Assembly (NCBI GenBank): GCA_013152205.1
Contig: JAADGV010000002.1
Span: 1 to 64,000 of the forward strand
Direction of reading: 5' to 3'
Source of the DNA: Planctomycetota bacterium
GTDB taxonomy: Bacteria; Planctomycetota; Planctomycetia; Pirellulales; Lacipirellulaceae
Length of the DNA stretch: 64,000 nt
Positions 16,233-25,142 of this stretch are shown piece after piece. Each line of letters begins with the position of its first letter. Positions within the stretch are counted from its first letter, which is position 1. The translations under genes were made by a program, and so were the position numbers. The notes below the pieces were generated by a model. That model had not been told where the DNA came from. It saw only the letters and a program-made list of their open reading frames with translations, and did not search any database.

Positions 16233-19200
16233 GATGCAGAGCCACCTGTTTGTATCGGTGTCGCCTGAGAGCCTTTCGCCGTTGCCTCGCTCTCAGCAAC
16301 TGGTTCCCAAGCAGCAGTAACCGCGGTCGAAGCAGTGCCGAGTTTTGGCTCGAGGGTATTGTAAGAGCCGGACTTACCAACAAAGAGATGTCGCAAAATG
16401 GCCGCAGCAACGGTCATCAATCCGGCCCAGAAGATCGCTTGGACCGCGAGCATTGTAAAAGCAGGAGCGACGAGAACCAATCCAGCCAATGCCACCGTAA
16501 GCACCAACCAGAATAGGCTATTCTGCATGAGGGGGGTGTAAATAAGTAGCAGGCCAATAGCAAAAGCGGCGAGAGTCGTGGTAAACACCAGCCAGGACTG
16601 TCCCACGACGATTACGCGGACTGCGCGCGGAATCTCGAAGCCCCGATAGAGGTACTGATTGGACGAAGCCGGAGGAGGTGCTGAGGTGGCCCCGGTTAAT
16701 CTCTCTAGGCCGGGTTGGTAATACGTGGGGTGACGACCCCATTGATAATCTTGCCAACCGAGCCAGAATTCGGCCGAGAGGTGTTCGGGCGAGCTTGCCA
16801 CATGCCAGCCACGAGGCAAGACTAATTGCCAGAAAACAGGGGCACTCGTCGGGCGGCTATCCAATCGGGGCATCTTTGATTCGAGGGCTCCCCAGCTCGA
16901 TAGATTGACATTGCGCTGATAGCGTATTTCTAGCGTGTGGCTCAGAAATACCTGGTCGTTGGGTATCGATACGGTCAAACGATTGGTTGGCGAGAGTTTG
17001 AATTCAGGAGGGATTCCATCTAAGAGCACTTCGATCGCTGGCAATAATAACTCGGACGGTAGCTGCGCAAAAACAGTACGTTGATCCGTGCGGAATCGAA
17101 ACACCGCACGATCTTGTTGAAGTTTGTCGACGATCCAAGTCTGTAGCCATGCGAACTCTAGCGTAGCCCGTTCAGCGTCGTCTTCGGATTCGATTTGCAT
17201 GAACAGCGGAACCATCGTTGGCTTGCCAGTGCCCTTCAGCAGTAACGCCGCGGTTCCTAGACTTTGTGCTCCTGATGCCGCGCTCCAAGGCCCCCGATCG
17301 GCGACTTGGTTGAGAGTCGCACGAATCGATTTTTCTGTTCGGACCGAAGTTATGCTGGAAATGACGTTGTTTTTAGGTGCAACAAGCGGCAGTGCCGTAG
17401 GGGTGAGCGCCTCGGTAGCAAGTTCGGGACATGCTTCTTCATAATCGATTTCTAGCAAGAATTCGCTTTGCATCGGGCGAGGGAGCGAAACGATCAATTG
17501 GCGTATTTTGACCGGTGCCGGCGTGCCCTCGGTTGTGGCAGAAGAGTCGGTCGGATCGGCGGGCAATTCTTCGCTAAAAATCCCTAGGCCAATGGGTACT
17601 TCTTCTCCGTCTAGGCGAACTTGCAGCGAACTGTTATTCCATAATTGCTCGGGGATTTGCAATTCCAACTGGGTGATTGGTTGGTACTTCACCTCGTATT
17701 GCAACTGCTGTAGAACGGAAATCTTCTGGGAATCGACGTCAATTTTCGTTTGGATCTTGACCGAAACCTCTCGTTCTCGTTGGGCAACGTCGATGGCGAT
17801 CACCGCATCGGCAAGAAACGTACGCAGCTCTAAGGCATCTTTGCTTCCGGTTCGGCTCCGACTTCCATTCGCGATTTTAGAGAGCTGATTTGTTGCCGAG
17901 GCAATACTGATGCCTCTCGTGCCGGTTGTCGATCGAGTCACTCTCAGTGAAGGTTCTGATTCGACCGTGAGTTGCCCTGGCAAGACAAATGCGTGCAGAG
18001 GTTCGGGCAACGGTAGCTCGAGATGCCCCAGCTTAATATCGCGTCTCGCAATCAAGCTGACAGGTACTCGCTCTGCCTTCGGATTTGTGATGGGCAAGAC
18101 CAGCAGGCCCTGCTGTTTTGATTCGATGCGGTCGAGGTTGACTACGCCACCCGACTCGACTTGGTCGTCGGTAATTTCCCATCCGTGCATTTTGAGTCGC
18201 ACCGAAGGTGTGTAGGCACCGGCAAATTGATAATCGAAGTTTAGGTGGAGTTCCGCCTGATTTTTTGTGATTCGTAGCTCATATTTCGGTTCGACGCTAA
18301 CTCGTTGCTTTCGCGCCACTGTATGCACATCCAGTGTCCAAGGAAGGCGAGCATATTCGAACTGTGCGACGGCGGGCTGTGCTGTTGACGATTGCTGAGT
18401 ATCGTCGATGGTAACCTGCTCGATATCTTGATCGAGATCAAAGTATGCTTGCAGTTGGTCATCGATACTCAACAGAACCGTGCCCGACTGCCGGAACGCT
18501 TTGAGTACGTTGAACCCAGAGACCGTGCAGAGTGATTCGTCGAGGGTGGCTTCGTCTTCGTCTCGCTGTTGCTCTGCTGTTAGATGCAGTTCCCAAGGCT
18601 CGCTGCGGGGTTCGGGGAGTAGGATTTCGACGAAACCATCTTGGTCGACGATTCGATAATCGTTGGTCAGCGATTCTTTGGTCAACACGGCTCCCGTGGG
18701 AAGCTGTACGTGTAAACGGTCTAAGGGCTTGCCGTAACTATTGATCTTAAACGTCGCATCGTAGTGAACGCGATAACGATCCACATGAATCGCCACCTGG
18801 CCCACCGATTCGACCACCGCATTGAATGCTAGTTTTCGTTCGTCGGGAGACCCCCACTGTAGTCGTAGGGGACTCGTTTGGCCTGTTAGGCGAACCTCTG
18901 TTCCCCCGGTTTCAGTCTCACTCGTGGTCAGATCAATTCCTGGCGACGACTCGAACTGTGCCTTAGGCTCGGGCACTTGCAGCACGAACTGCGAACGGGC
19001 CGCATGAGGTAGGCGGATTTCTAACCCGGGGCTAGTGGGCCCTTGGCTGAGTTTTACTAATCCGTGTATTGTGAGGCGCCGACTTTTGTCCGGTTTACCC
19101 TTCAGCCAGATGACGTAGCTACGTCTTTTGGTATCGAAGTCTAGAAATTCTTCGCTCGACTGGTTCTCTAATTCCCACTTTTGGACGATCAAGTTTGGCA

Positions 19201-19666
19201 GTTGGAGAGGCACGCCTACCCAATCTTCGATCCTTGGCAAAATCTCAAGCTTGATTTGAAGTTTTGCAAGCGACTGGTCAGCCGTTCCTGAAACCTCGAG
19301 TGCTACCAGCGTGAAGAGAGGCGGGGTCGCTAGTCGGCTTTTGTCTTGTTGTCGCCAAGCGCGCTGGAATTCTTCGTAGCGAAATCCCAGCACTTGCCGC
19401 AGCTTTCCGTTTTTGTCTGGTAGCAGATAGATGTCAGGCCCGGCAGTCGCGTTCTCGTTGGCCGACTCCCACGGCTTGGTTGGTTTTTCTTTTTGAGCGG
19501 GCCGGTTTGTATTCTCGACGGCGGCATCGCTGTCTGCGGCTGCTTCTTTGGCGGTCGATTCTCCGTCGGTCGATGGTGGGTCGGCTTGCTGGGCGAGCGC
19601 AGCACTACACAGCGCAAAGAATGCCCATAGGGCGAGTGTACACGGGGTGGCACAGGCAGGACGCAC
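16229..19666 (-). CDS. Large exported membrane protein, paralogous single module (1145 aa)
   Basis: A signal peptide (ALWAFFALCSAALA) is followed by a Ser/Lys/Pro-rich linker and then DIYLLPDKNGKLRQVLGFRY, which lines up with the module openings of the downstream giant gene. The body is beta-rich. Residues ~1015-1095 contain three or four membrane helices, as at the end of each giant-gene module, and a 50-residue cytoplasmic or periplasmic tail follows. The start is GTG 19666; no good ribosome site is visible, so the first residues are uncertain. The stop overlaps the start of the 2412-aa gene by four bases (ATGA). Together they form a two-gene operon with three related modules. Function is unknown. 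Confidence 0.8.
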   Translation of the reverse strand: MRPACATPCTLALWAFFALCSAALAQQADPPSTDGESTAKEAAADSDAAVENTNRPAQKEKPTKPWESANENATAGPDIYLLPDKNGKLRQVLGFRYEEFQRAWRQQDKSRLATPPLFTLVALEVSGTADQSLAKLQIKLEILPRIEDWVGVPLQLPNLIVQKWELENQSSEEFLDFDTKRRSYVIWLKGKPDKSRRLTIHGLVKLSQGPTSPGLEIRLPHAARSQFVLQVPEPKAQFESSPGIDLTTSETETGGTEVRLTGQTSPLRLQWGSPDERKLAFNAVVESVGQVAIHVDRYRVHYDATFKINSYGKPLDRLHVQLPTGAVLTKESLTNDYRIVDQDGFVEILLPEPRSEPWELHLTAEQQRDEDEATLDESLCTVSGFNVLKAFRQSGTVLLSIDDQLQAYFDLDQDIEQVTIDDTQQSSTAQPAVAQFEYARLPWTLDVHTVARKQRVSVEPKYELRITKNQAELHLNFDYQFAGAYTPSVRLKMHGWEITDDQVESGGVVNLDRIESKQQGLLVLPITNPKAERVPVSLIARRDIKLGHLELPLPEPLHAFVLPGQLTVESEPSLRVTRSTTGTRGISIASATNQLSKIANGSRSRTGSKDALELRTFLADAVIAIDVAQREREVSVKIQTKIDVDSQKISVLQQLQYEVKYQPITQLELQIPEQLWNNSSLQVRLDGEEVPIGLGIFSEELPADPTDSSATTEGTPAPVKIRQLIVSLPRPMQSEFLLEIDYEEACPELATEALTPTALPLVAPKNNVISSITSVRTEKSIRATLNQVADRGPWSAASGAQSLGTAALLLKGTGKPTMVPLFMQIESEDDAERATLEFAWLQTWIVDKLQQDRAVFRFRTDQRTVFAQLPSELLLPAIEVLLDGIPPEFKLSPTNRLTVSIPNDQVFLSHTLEIRYQRNVNLSSWGALESKMPRLDSRPTSAPVFWQLVLPRGWHVASSPEHLSAEFWLGWQDYQWGRHPTYYQPGLERLTGATSAPPPASSNQYLYRGFEIPRAVRVIVVGQSWLVFTTTLAAFAIGLLLIYTPLMQNSLFWLVLTVALAGLVLVAPAFTMLAVQAIFWAGLMTVAAAILRHLFVGKSGSYNTLEPKLGTASTAVTAAWEPVAESEATAKGSQATPIQTGGSAS

Positions 19667-20040
19667 GGCAGAACCATTAAGGCAGGAGACTGAATCGCAA
19701 CGAATAGGAAGAGGGCGATCTACCTTCTATTATCCTATGCCGACCCAAAATCGTCAAAAAGTAAATGTCAGTTATTTCAGAAGTTTATGTGGGATATTTC
19801 ACGTTATTAAGCTCATACAGAAAAAAGAGGGCCCGCGAATCACGCGAAAAGGCTCGTTTTTCTGAATATTCGACTTTTGCTTCGTGGCGAGTTTGCGGAG
19901 GTGAGTTCATCGATACGAGGAGGTAGGATTTTTTGCGTCCTTTCGCGTGATTCGCTGGCGCGCACCCATGTTGCTGATCTTTAATCGTATTTGTCGCTGT
20001 TTTCTTGGGGGAAATACGGGAATCCCGTCGGTAAATTGCG
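19667..20040. other. Intergenic region with a foldback repeat
   Basis: This is upstream of the 1145-aa gene and downstream of the inositol-phosphatase-like gene (both minus). It holds an inverted repeat at 19835-19955 and an AT-rich stretch around 19730-19830 that may contain the promoter of the giant-protein operon. No gene is seen. Confidence 0.5.
19835..19955. repeat. Inverted repeat with GCGAATCACGCGAAA arms
   Basis: GCGAATCACGCGAAAAGG (19835-19852) is mirrored by CCTTTCGCGTGATTCGC (19939-19955), differing by one A. The ~86-bp interior is non-coding. This resembles other small foldback elements of the window. Confidence 0.65.
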
Positions 20041-20823
20041 CTATTCAGCGATCAGCGGCAGTAGGCTTTGATGAAGTTCTGGCGTTGAGGCTGCAAAATA
20101 GTTGGCCTCGGCAATCTTGAACTCCCCTCCTCTGCTGGCGGTGAGGGTTCCGCCCGCTTCGCGTACCAACAACACTCCTGCGGCGGAATCCCAAGGGTGG
20201 ATGTAGTGGGCCCAATGGGCGTCTAGGCGTCCGCAGGCGACGTAGGCCAAATTCAGAGCTGCTGAGCCTGTTCGTCGCACGGCCTGACATTGTGGGGCAA
20301 CCTGCATGAACGCCCTAACATCGGGGGAATCTTGATCTGGCGAGGGAGGAAAACTCACGGCGACTAGGGCTTGTTCTACCTTGGTGGTAGAACTTGCGGC
20401 AATCGACTGCCCATTCAACTGACTTCCTAGGCCTTTGCCTGCTACAAAACACTCTTCTCTCAGCGGGTCGAATACCGTTGCAGCAAGCAATTGGCCCTCG
20501 TGGGCAACTGCCACAGAGACGCAAAAACAAGGGAAATCGTGTACGTAGTTGGTAGTGCCATCGAGCGGGTCGACAATCCAGCAGTACGGATGGTTTAGCT
20601 GCTCGGGGTTGGGGTCTTCTTCGCCCAAAAAGCCGTGATCTGGGAATTGGCCTAGGATGATGTCGCGAATAGCCTCCTGCGAGGCCAGATCGGCGTCGGT
20701 CACGAGATCTCTGGCCGACTTTTCTCGGGTCGAGAATCGGCCTCGCCATTTCATCAATTGCTCGGCACCGGCACGTGCTGCAGCTTCGCAAATGGCTAGT
20801 AAAATCTCTGATTGGGGCATCAT
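20041..20823 (-). CDS. Inositol monophosphatase-family phosphatase
   Basis: The 260 residues fit the Li+-sensitive, Mg2+-dependent phosphomonoesterase family in full: DLVTDADLASQEAI, GEEDP, the core metal site WIVDPLDGTTNYVHDFP and the C-terminal HPWDSAAGVLLVREAGG. Possible substrates are inositol phosphates, histidinol phosphate or 3'-phosphoadenosine 5'-phosphate; sequence alone does not decide. It is cytoplasmic. Two adjacent Met codons occur at the start, and GGAGA upstream suits the second (20820) at least as well. It stands alone. Confidence 0.9.
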   Translation of the reverse strand: MMPQSEILLAICEAAARAGAEQLMKWRGRFSTREKSARDLVTDADLASQEAIRDIILGQFPDHGFLGEEDPNPEQLNHPYCWIVDPLDGTTNYVHDFPCFCVSVAVAHEGQLLAATVFDPLREECFVAGKGLGSQLNGQSIAASSTTKVEQALVAVSFPPSPDQDSPDVRAFMQVAPQCQAVRRTGSAALNLAYVACGRLDAHWAHYIHPWDSAAGVLLVREAGGTLTASRGGEFKIAEANYFAASTPELHQSLLPLIAE

Positions 20824-21116
20824 TTCTCTCCATTATTTCAAAATTTTTGCCCGGTCTCGAAGAATGACATAAACCCTTGTTTCCCAAGCGATAACGACGA
20901 TGATAGCTGGCCTAAGGGCCGTCCGGCAGCCGTATTATTCAGAATAACTTTGGCAGAAAGCTGGACACGGTTAGCCAAATGAGTATGATCGTAAATGAAC
21001 AGGAAGTTGAGGACCAAGAGCTTACTTGCATTTCCCGTCCGCTGATTTGCGGAAGGCAATTGCCTAATCTCTATTATCCCCCCAACAGTAGACACTTGGC
21101 CTCTTCTCTGTTCCGG

Positions 21117-21154
21117 CCCCGTCGCGACACCTCGGTGTTCGACGGGGTTTTTTA
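21117..21154 (+). terminator. Orphan rho-independent terminator
   Basis: CCCCGTCGCGACACC pairs with GGTGTTCGACGGGG across a two-base loop, with one mismatch or bulge, and is followed by TTTTTT. No protein gene precedes it on the plus strand, so it could end a small RNA or act as an attenuator ahead of the 21319 gene. Confidence 0.7.
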
Positions 21155-21247
21155 TTGCGCTGTTAGTTCTTGTGCTTCTTGGAAAAACGGCGAGCTTCGT
21201 CGCTTCTTGCCTTTAGTTGTGTTCGTCGTTAGGTTCGTCACAAGTTG

Positions 21248-21273
21248 GGTGGCGTGGCCGCCACCGCTAACGA
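21248..21273. repeat. Degenerate core of the gene-end hairpin repeat
   Basis: GGTGGCGTGGCCGCCACC followed by GCTAACGA matches the core of the four-copy element. Both hairpin arms are changed together (GTGGCG/CGCCAC instead of GTGTCG/CGACAC), so pairing is kept. Confidence 0.5.
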
Positions 21274-21318
21274 CGACAACTGCTGCTACTTCTTTCTGGG
21301 CACCCGCTGCATTTATCT

Positions 21319-22071
21319 GTGATGAGCTTTAGCGAAAATATTCCCATGACGAACATCTGGCAATTGCAGGCAAGCCATGCCCGATTGCAGATCCCGCAGT
21401 TTGCTGCGAGCGTTGACCTTTCTTCTCCTTCGCTTGGTTTGCAACAGCTTGACTATGTTGGCGCCCAAATTGCGGGGCACCTTCTCGGCGTTTCAGCCAG
21501 TGGTATTTCCTCGGATAGTAGCAATAGGGCTAGTGATGTTTTTGCACGAGGCGAAGACTTAGTTGCGACTTATTCGGAAGCCGAGGATCGACCGTATTCG
21601 CTGGAGGTTTATTGGCGTGTTACTGCTCGTGAAGCAACGACGGTTGTCGATCTTCTCCTTTCCCTGGAAACGTCGCTGCTCGAAAGTTTTCCTAGTGTCG
21701 CGACGCAGACGCAGCTAACCGCTGACGAGGCTTGGTTGGTTTCTTGTGAGGGGAAGTCCACAGAAGAAATCACCGATTTTACGGCAGGCGTTCTTAGCCA
21801 AGAGTCGTTGTGTGTTGTTCTTCGTCCCGAGGGCGTTGCTTGGAGTTTCGTCGAGATGTCTCATCCCGACGACCAAGGCAAGGTGAACGTCTACTGTCCC
21901 TCCAAGGGCGAAATCGCCATTCAAAGAGATCTGGCCGGGGCGTTCTTAGAAAAAGGCGTTATTCGCCGCTTGCGTGTTCGTGGTGCGTTTGTGCCGCGGG
22001 CGGACGACTTGCAACTTGCCGGGAAGTTGTTGAACGAGCTTGCTGCTGGTGCGCCGCCGTTGACGGCTTAG
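21319..22071 (+). CDS. Hypothetical protein (about 250 aa)
   Basis: I do not recognise a family. The product has no signal peptide or membrane segment and is acidic, with alternating beta and helix patterns such as RPYSLEVYWRVTAREATTV and EEITDFTAGVLSQE. Its end (ADDLQLAGKLLNELAAGAPP) is helical. The body mentions no metal or nucleotide motif. The start is uncertain: ATG 21319, or ATG 21349 before TNIWQLQAS. It stands alone with repeats on both sides. Codon use matches its neighbours, so it is probably a real chromosomal gene. Confidence 0.7.
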   Translation: MMSFSENIPMTNIWQLQASHARLQIPQFAASVDLSSPSLGLQQLDYVGAQIAGHLLGVSASGISSDSSNRASDVFARGEDLVATYSEAEDRPYSLEVYWRVTAREATTVVDLLLSLETSLLESFPSVATQTQLTADEAWLVSCEGKSTEEITDFTAGVLSQESLCVVLRPEGVAWSFVEMSHPDDQGKVNVYCPSKGEIAIQRDLAGAFLEKGVIRRLRVRGAFVPRADDLQLAGKLLNELAAGAPPLTA

Positions 22072-22100
22072 TTTGTGTTGCGGTTGTTTGCTTTGGTGGT

Positions 22101-22121
22101 TTCGGCCAGGATGGCCGGGCC
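22101..22121. repeat. GGCCAGGATGGCC palindrome, copy 1
   Basis: TTCGGCCAGGATGGCCGGGC forms a hairpin (CGGCC/GGCCG) shared with 28426-28446 and, reversed, 37215-37235. It lies 30 bp after the stop of the 21319 gene. Confidence 0.6.
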
Positions 22122-22171
22122 AAAGGCAAAGCGGAAAGGGGATGTTTTTGGCTAAGCCGCGAGTGGCTGGG

Positions 22172-22449
22172 GTGACTTTATTGGACAAAAGTGTGGTGGT
22201 TGGTGCTGGTATCGTAGTGTTTGGGGGGTTAGTTTTGGCACGGATTGCTGGGGGGCCCCATTGGGGTGGACAAAAGGGAGTGCGGAATGCTTAATTTGGA
22301 GTGCAGAATGGAAAAATATTGTCCATTTGGGGCTTGGGAATGACGAAATCCGAATGTCGAATGTCGAATGTCGAAAAGCTGATCGCTAACGGCTAAAAGC
22401 TAATCGCTATTCTCCCAGATGTGGTGGCACAATTTCAACACAAAAATTT
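22172..22449. repeat. Long dispersed repeat, copy 2
   Basis: The second copy of the 4772-5035 repeat, about 14 bp longer because of added GAATGTC units (22351-22372) and small insertions. It ends eight bases before the stop of the PQQ protein gene (22457). Confidence 0.8.
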
Positions 22450-22456
22450 TTAGTTC

Positions 22457-24259
22457 CTAATTCGCGTCGGTTGCCAGTGGCAGTCGATAGCAGGCTGCTT
22501 CCTGAGCGTTACGGATGTAAAGCCGATCGCCGACGACGACCGGGTGGTTCCATGTCTTGCCCTCAAGGACTCGAAACTTTGCGAGTTCCTGACGTTCTGA
22601 CGGGTCGGCTTTAAGCAGCACGGCGTCGCCGTGTTCACTCGCCACCAGCAGAAGACCGGAATCTGCCAGCAGCAACACTTGACCTTTGCCGTAACGGCCG
22701 CCCTTCCACTTGCGTTTTCCCGATGCGAGGTCAATACATGTGAAGATCGCTCCATCGAATCCGTAGCCGTGATCCCGATAGACGACGAAGTCGTTGAAGT
22801 CCGGCTTGAGATGTCGCGATGTCCACAATTCTTCGACGGACAGCACGGTGTCGAGCTTTGAAATCTGAAGGCGTCGCGTGCCCACTCCCCTTCCTGTTGG
22901 AATCAGGATGGAATCGCCATCGACGATCTGCGGCTGCAAGGCTCGATAGCCCTGATACTGCCATTCATAGGCCAGACGTTCGGCGCCCGTTTGCGGATTG
23001 AGCAGGTCTAGTCCGGTATTGGTCAGCATGAATACGAGGTCTTCGTCGGCAATCGTGCAAAGTTGAGGCGAACTGTAGGAATGATCGCCAGCGGCAGCCG
23101 ACCAATTGAGTTTTCCGGTTTCTACGTCAAACGCCAGGGTCCCTTTGTCGCCCTTACCGCCGGCGTGAACGATTACGTTGGAGTCGACCACTAATGGGGA
23201 CGAGCTAAATCCCCACTCCGGCGGAGTACGTTTTGCGACTTCTTGAAGATCTACCTGCCAGCGGATGTCGCCGGTTTTTGGATCGAGTCGCATCAAATGA
23301 CCATTCGCTCCCATTGCGAACAAATTTCCGTTGGCCAAAGTCGGCGTTGCTCGCGGTCCTGGCCCTCCTATCGACTCATAGAAACGTGTTTCGACTGCTT
23401 GCGTCCAGACTTCGCGTCCCGACTCGGCCGCGTAGCACACGATTACTTCCAGCGGTCCACGTTGTTCTTGAGTGAACAGCAGGTTGCCGGCCACCGCAAA
23501 CGATGACCAACCGGGGCCAACAGCAATCTTCCAGATTTGCTCGGGTGGCGTGATCGACCAGTCTGTGGAGATCAGTGGGCCATGCTGGCGGCTCGTTCGA
23601 TCGGCGCCGCGGAACCCGGGCCATTCTGGATTGGTCAGCCACTGGTCTGCTTCCTCGTTCGATAGCTCCGCGCGTTGGCGCACCGGTCGATCCTGCCGCT
23701 GCGCCAACATTTGCTCTTCGTGAGACGGCTGCCAGCGCCATTTCAATTCAAGCGTGGCAAACTCGCTCCACATGCCTTCACTCCGCAGGAGATCTGAGAA
23801 GCCGAAACCGCACACAGCTGCCAGCACAACCACAAAGGTTCGTTTGAAGGAGAGCACTCTGGAAAAAAGAATCGCTCCGATAGCAAATGCTGCCGTCCCC
23901 ATGGGAATGGTGAGAAGGAGAGTTCCCGGCATAACCATTGATTTGTCGATAAGCAACAAAGTCACGGCGAACGCAACACCCGCGCCGAGAAAACCGACAC
24001 AGCGTTCTAGCGCCGTTGCTCGACTCAGCAGCAGCCACCACAGCATGATCAGAATCCCACACACGCCTGGGCCCAGCGCTGCTATTATTTGCAAAACTTC
24101 TGGAGCTTCGGCAATCGCCCGTGGAATCAACCATAAGGCGACCATACCGACAAGCAGTAGCAAGGGCGGCCAGATCCGCAAGGGCTTGAACTTTCCTTGC
24201 ACCCCCGGATCGGACGAGTCGTCTGTTTGGTCATTTGATTCGATTTGAACGTCGCTCAT
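22457..24259 (-). CDS. Membrane-anchored PQQ-like beta-propeller protein
   Basis: The first ~190 residues hold five membrane helices (for example PLLLLVGMVALWLIPRAIA and TFVVVLAAVCGFGFSDLL). The remaining ~400 residues are a periplasmic beta-propeller of PQQ/BamB type, with repeated blades such as ANGNLFAMGANGHLMRLDPKTGDIRW and DKGTLAFDVETGKLNWSAAAG, trimmed here for length. No PQQ-dehydrogenase catalytic residues are evident, so a binding or scaffold role is more likely than oxidation. Planctomycetes have many such proteins, often without a known task. Start ATG 24259 follows AGGAAAA. No operon partner is close. Confidence 0.85.
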   Translation of the reverse strand: MSDVQIESNDQTDDSSDPGVQGKFKPLRIWPPLLLLVGMVALWLIPRAIAEAPEVLQIIAALGPGVCGILIMLWWLLLSRATALERCVGFLGAGVAFAVTLLLIDKSMVMPGTLLLTIPMGTAAFAIGAILFSRVLSFKRTFVVVLAAVCGFGFSDLLRSEGMWSEFATLELKWRWQPSHEEQMLAQRQDRPVRQRAELSNEEADQWLTNPEWPGFRGADRTSRQHGPLISTDWSITPPEQIWKIAVGPGWSSFAVAGNLLFTQEQRGPLEVIVCYAAESGREVWTQAVETRFYESIGGPGPRATPTLANGNLFAMGANGHLMRLDPKTGDIRWQVDLQEVAKRTPPEWGFSSSPLVVDSNVIVHAGGKGDKGTLAFDVETGKLNWSAAAGDHSYSSPQLCTIADEDLVFMLTNTGLDLLNPQTGAERLAYEWQYQGYRALQPQIVDGDSILIPTGRGVGTRRLQISKLDTVLSVEELWTSRHLKPDFNDFVVYRDHGYGFDGAIFTCIDLASGKRKWKGGRYGKGQVLLLADSGLLLVASEHGDAVLLKADPSERQELAKFRVLEGKTWNHPVVVGDRLYIRNAQEAACYRLPLATDAN

Positions 24260-24694
24260 GAGGGTTTTCCTATGTTCGCTCGATTATTCTGGGGCAACGC
24301 AACCGTCCGACCGGGCGGCTGCTACTGAATGACGCTGAACATGCCGGACATGCCGAGACGAAAGTTCAGAGTTCCGACTTCCAGGTTTCCACGCATCGGC
24401 CCTGACTTACCCCTGATGGAGGATCTAGCCTCTATTCATTCGATCCATCTGTGAATTTATTGGAGTGGTGATAAAGGGATGTTTATCGAATCTACTTCGG
24501 CATAAGCCAACAAAATAGCAGGTCTCGGTCTTGCTGCAAACTATCTCGATGTGATGCAGGGCCTTTCAGTTTTTCACAATGCGAGCATAGTGAATTCACT
24601 AGCCCAACGCGCTAGCGTCGGGTTTTTCGGTAAATCACCCGCGGCTAGCGCCGGCGGCTCAATCAATACCCCAAATTTTTGATCGTGACAAACC
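24260..24694. other. Intergenic region
   Basis: No gene is seen. It contains a palindromic repeat at 24597-24617 shared with 39299-39321. The end of the region leads directly into the truncated frame at 24695. Confidence 0.5.
24597..24617. repeat. CACTAGC-N7-GCTAGCG palindromic repeat
   Basis: CACTAGCCCAACGCGCTAGCG matches the sequence at 39299-39321. The arms CACTAGC and GCTAGCG pair with one mismatch. TTTTT follows a few bases later. Confidence 0.5.
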
Positions 24695-25132
24695 TTGCAG
24701 CAAGATACTCGGTATATGCTGATCGGCATGACGATGCCTGCCGTCGACTTCGCTGTTTTCAATGTGCAACGAAAGCTTGGGCAGTGCGATGGCGTGCTTA
24801 TTGGGATTGCGCTGGAGCTTTATCGTCGGGAGTTTGGTGAGTGGCCTGGATCGCTGAAGCGACTCTCGCCGGGGCGGTTGCCTGGGGTGCCGGTTGATCG
24901 GCTTAGTGGCGGACCGTTGGGTTATCGGATTGTTGAGGGGCAGCCGATTGTTTATAGCGTTGGGGTCGATGGCGATGATGACCAGGGGCGACCGCCGATG
25001 GTTTTTGGCACGCCCACGCCGTTGAATGCTGCCCCGAACGATGTGCTTTCGATAAATCGCCCCCTTCGCACGAACCCTCATTACGATGGCGATTGGGTGA
25101 TTTGGTCGACGGTGAAGGGGGATGTGGAATGA
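24695..25132 (+). CDS. Probable C-terminal remnant of a larger protein
   Basis: The frame (TTG 24695, or ATG 24716) encodes about 140 residues. The core IALELYRREFGEWPGSL, RLPGVPVDRLSGGPLGYR and YSVGVDGDDDQGRPP is the ending of longer planctomycete proteins that carry a membrane part before it. That N-terminal part is absent here, and no ribosome site or signal peptide is seen. The fragment is therefore probably a truncated gene, although a short soluble version cannot be excluded. It converges with the ClpP-like gene, with 10 bp between the stops. Confidence 0.5.
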   Translation: MQQDTRYMLIGMTMPAVDFAVFNVQRKLGQCDGVLIGIALELYRREFGEWPGSLKRLSPGRLPGVPVDRLSGGPLGYRIVEGQPIVYSVGVDGDDDQGRPPMVFGTPTPLNAAPNDVLSINRPLRTNPHYDGDWVIWSTVKGDVE

Positions 25133-25142
25133 GGCGCTGCTG

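Larger units (their letters stand above)
20824..21318. other. Intergenic region with an orphan terminator
   Basis: A 495-bp space between divergent genes. A strong rho-independent terminator for the plus strand lies at 21117-21154 with no convincing protein gene before it. A variant of the gene-end hairpin sits at 21248-21273. A small RNA or leader is possible upstream of the terminator. Confidence 0.5.
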
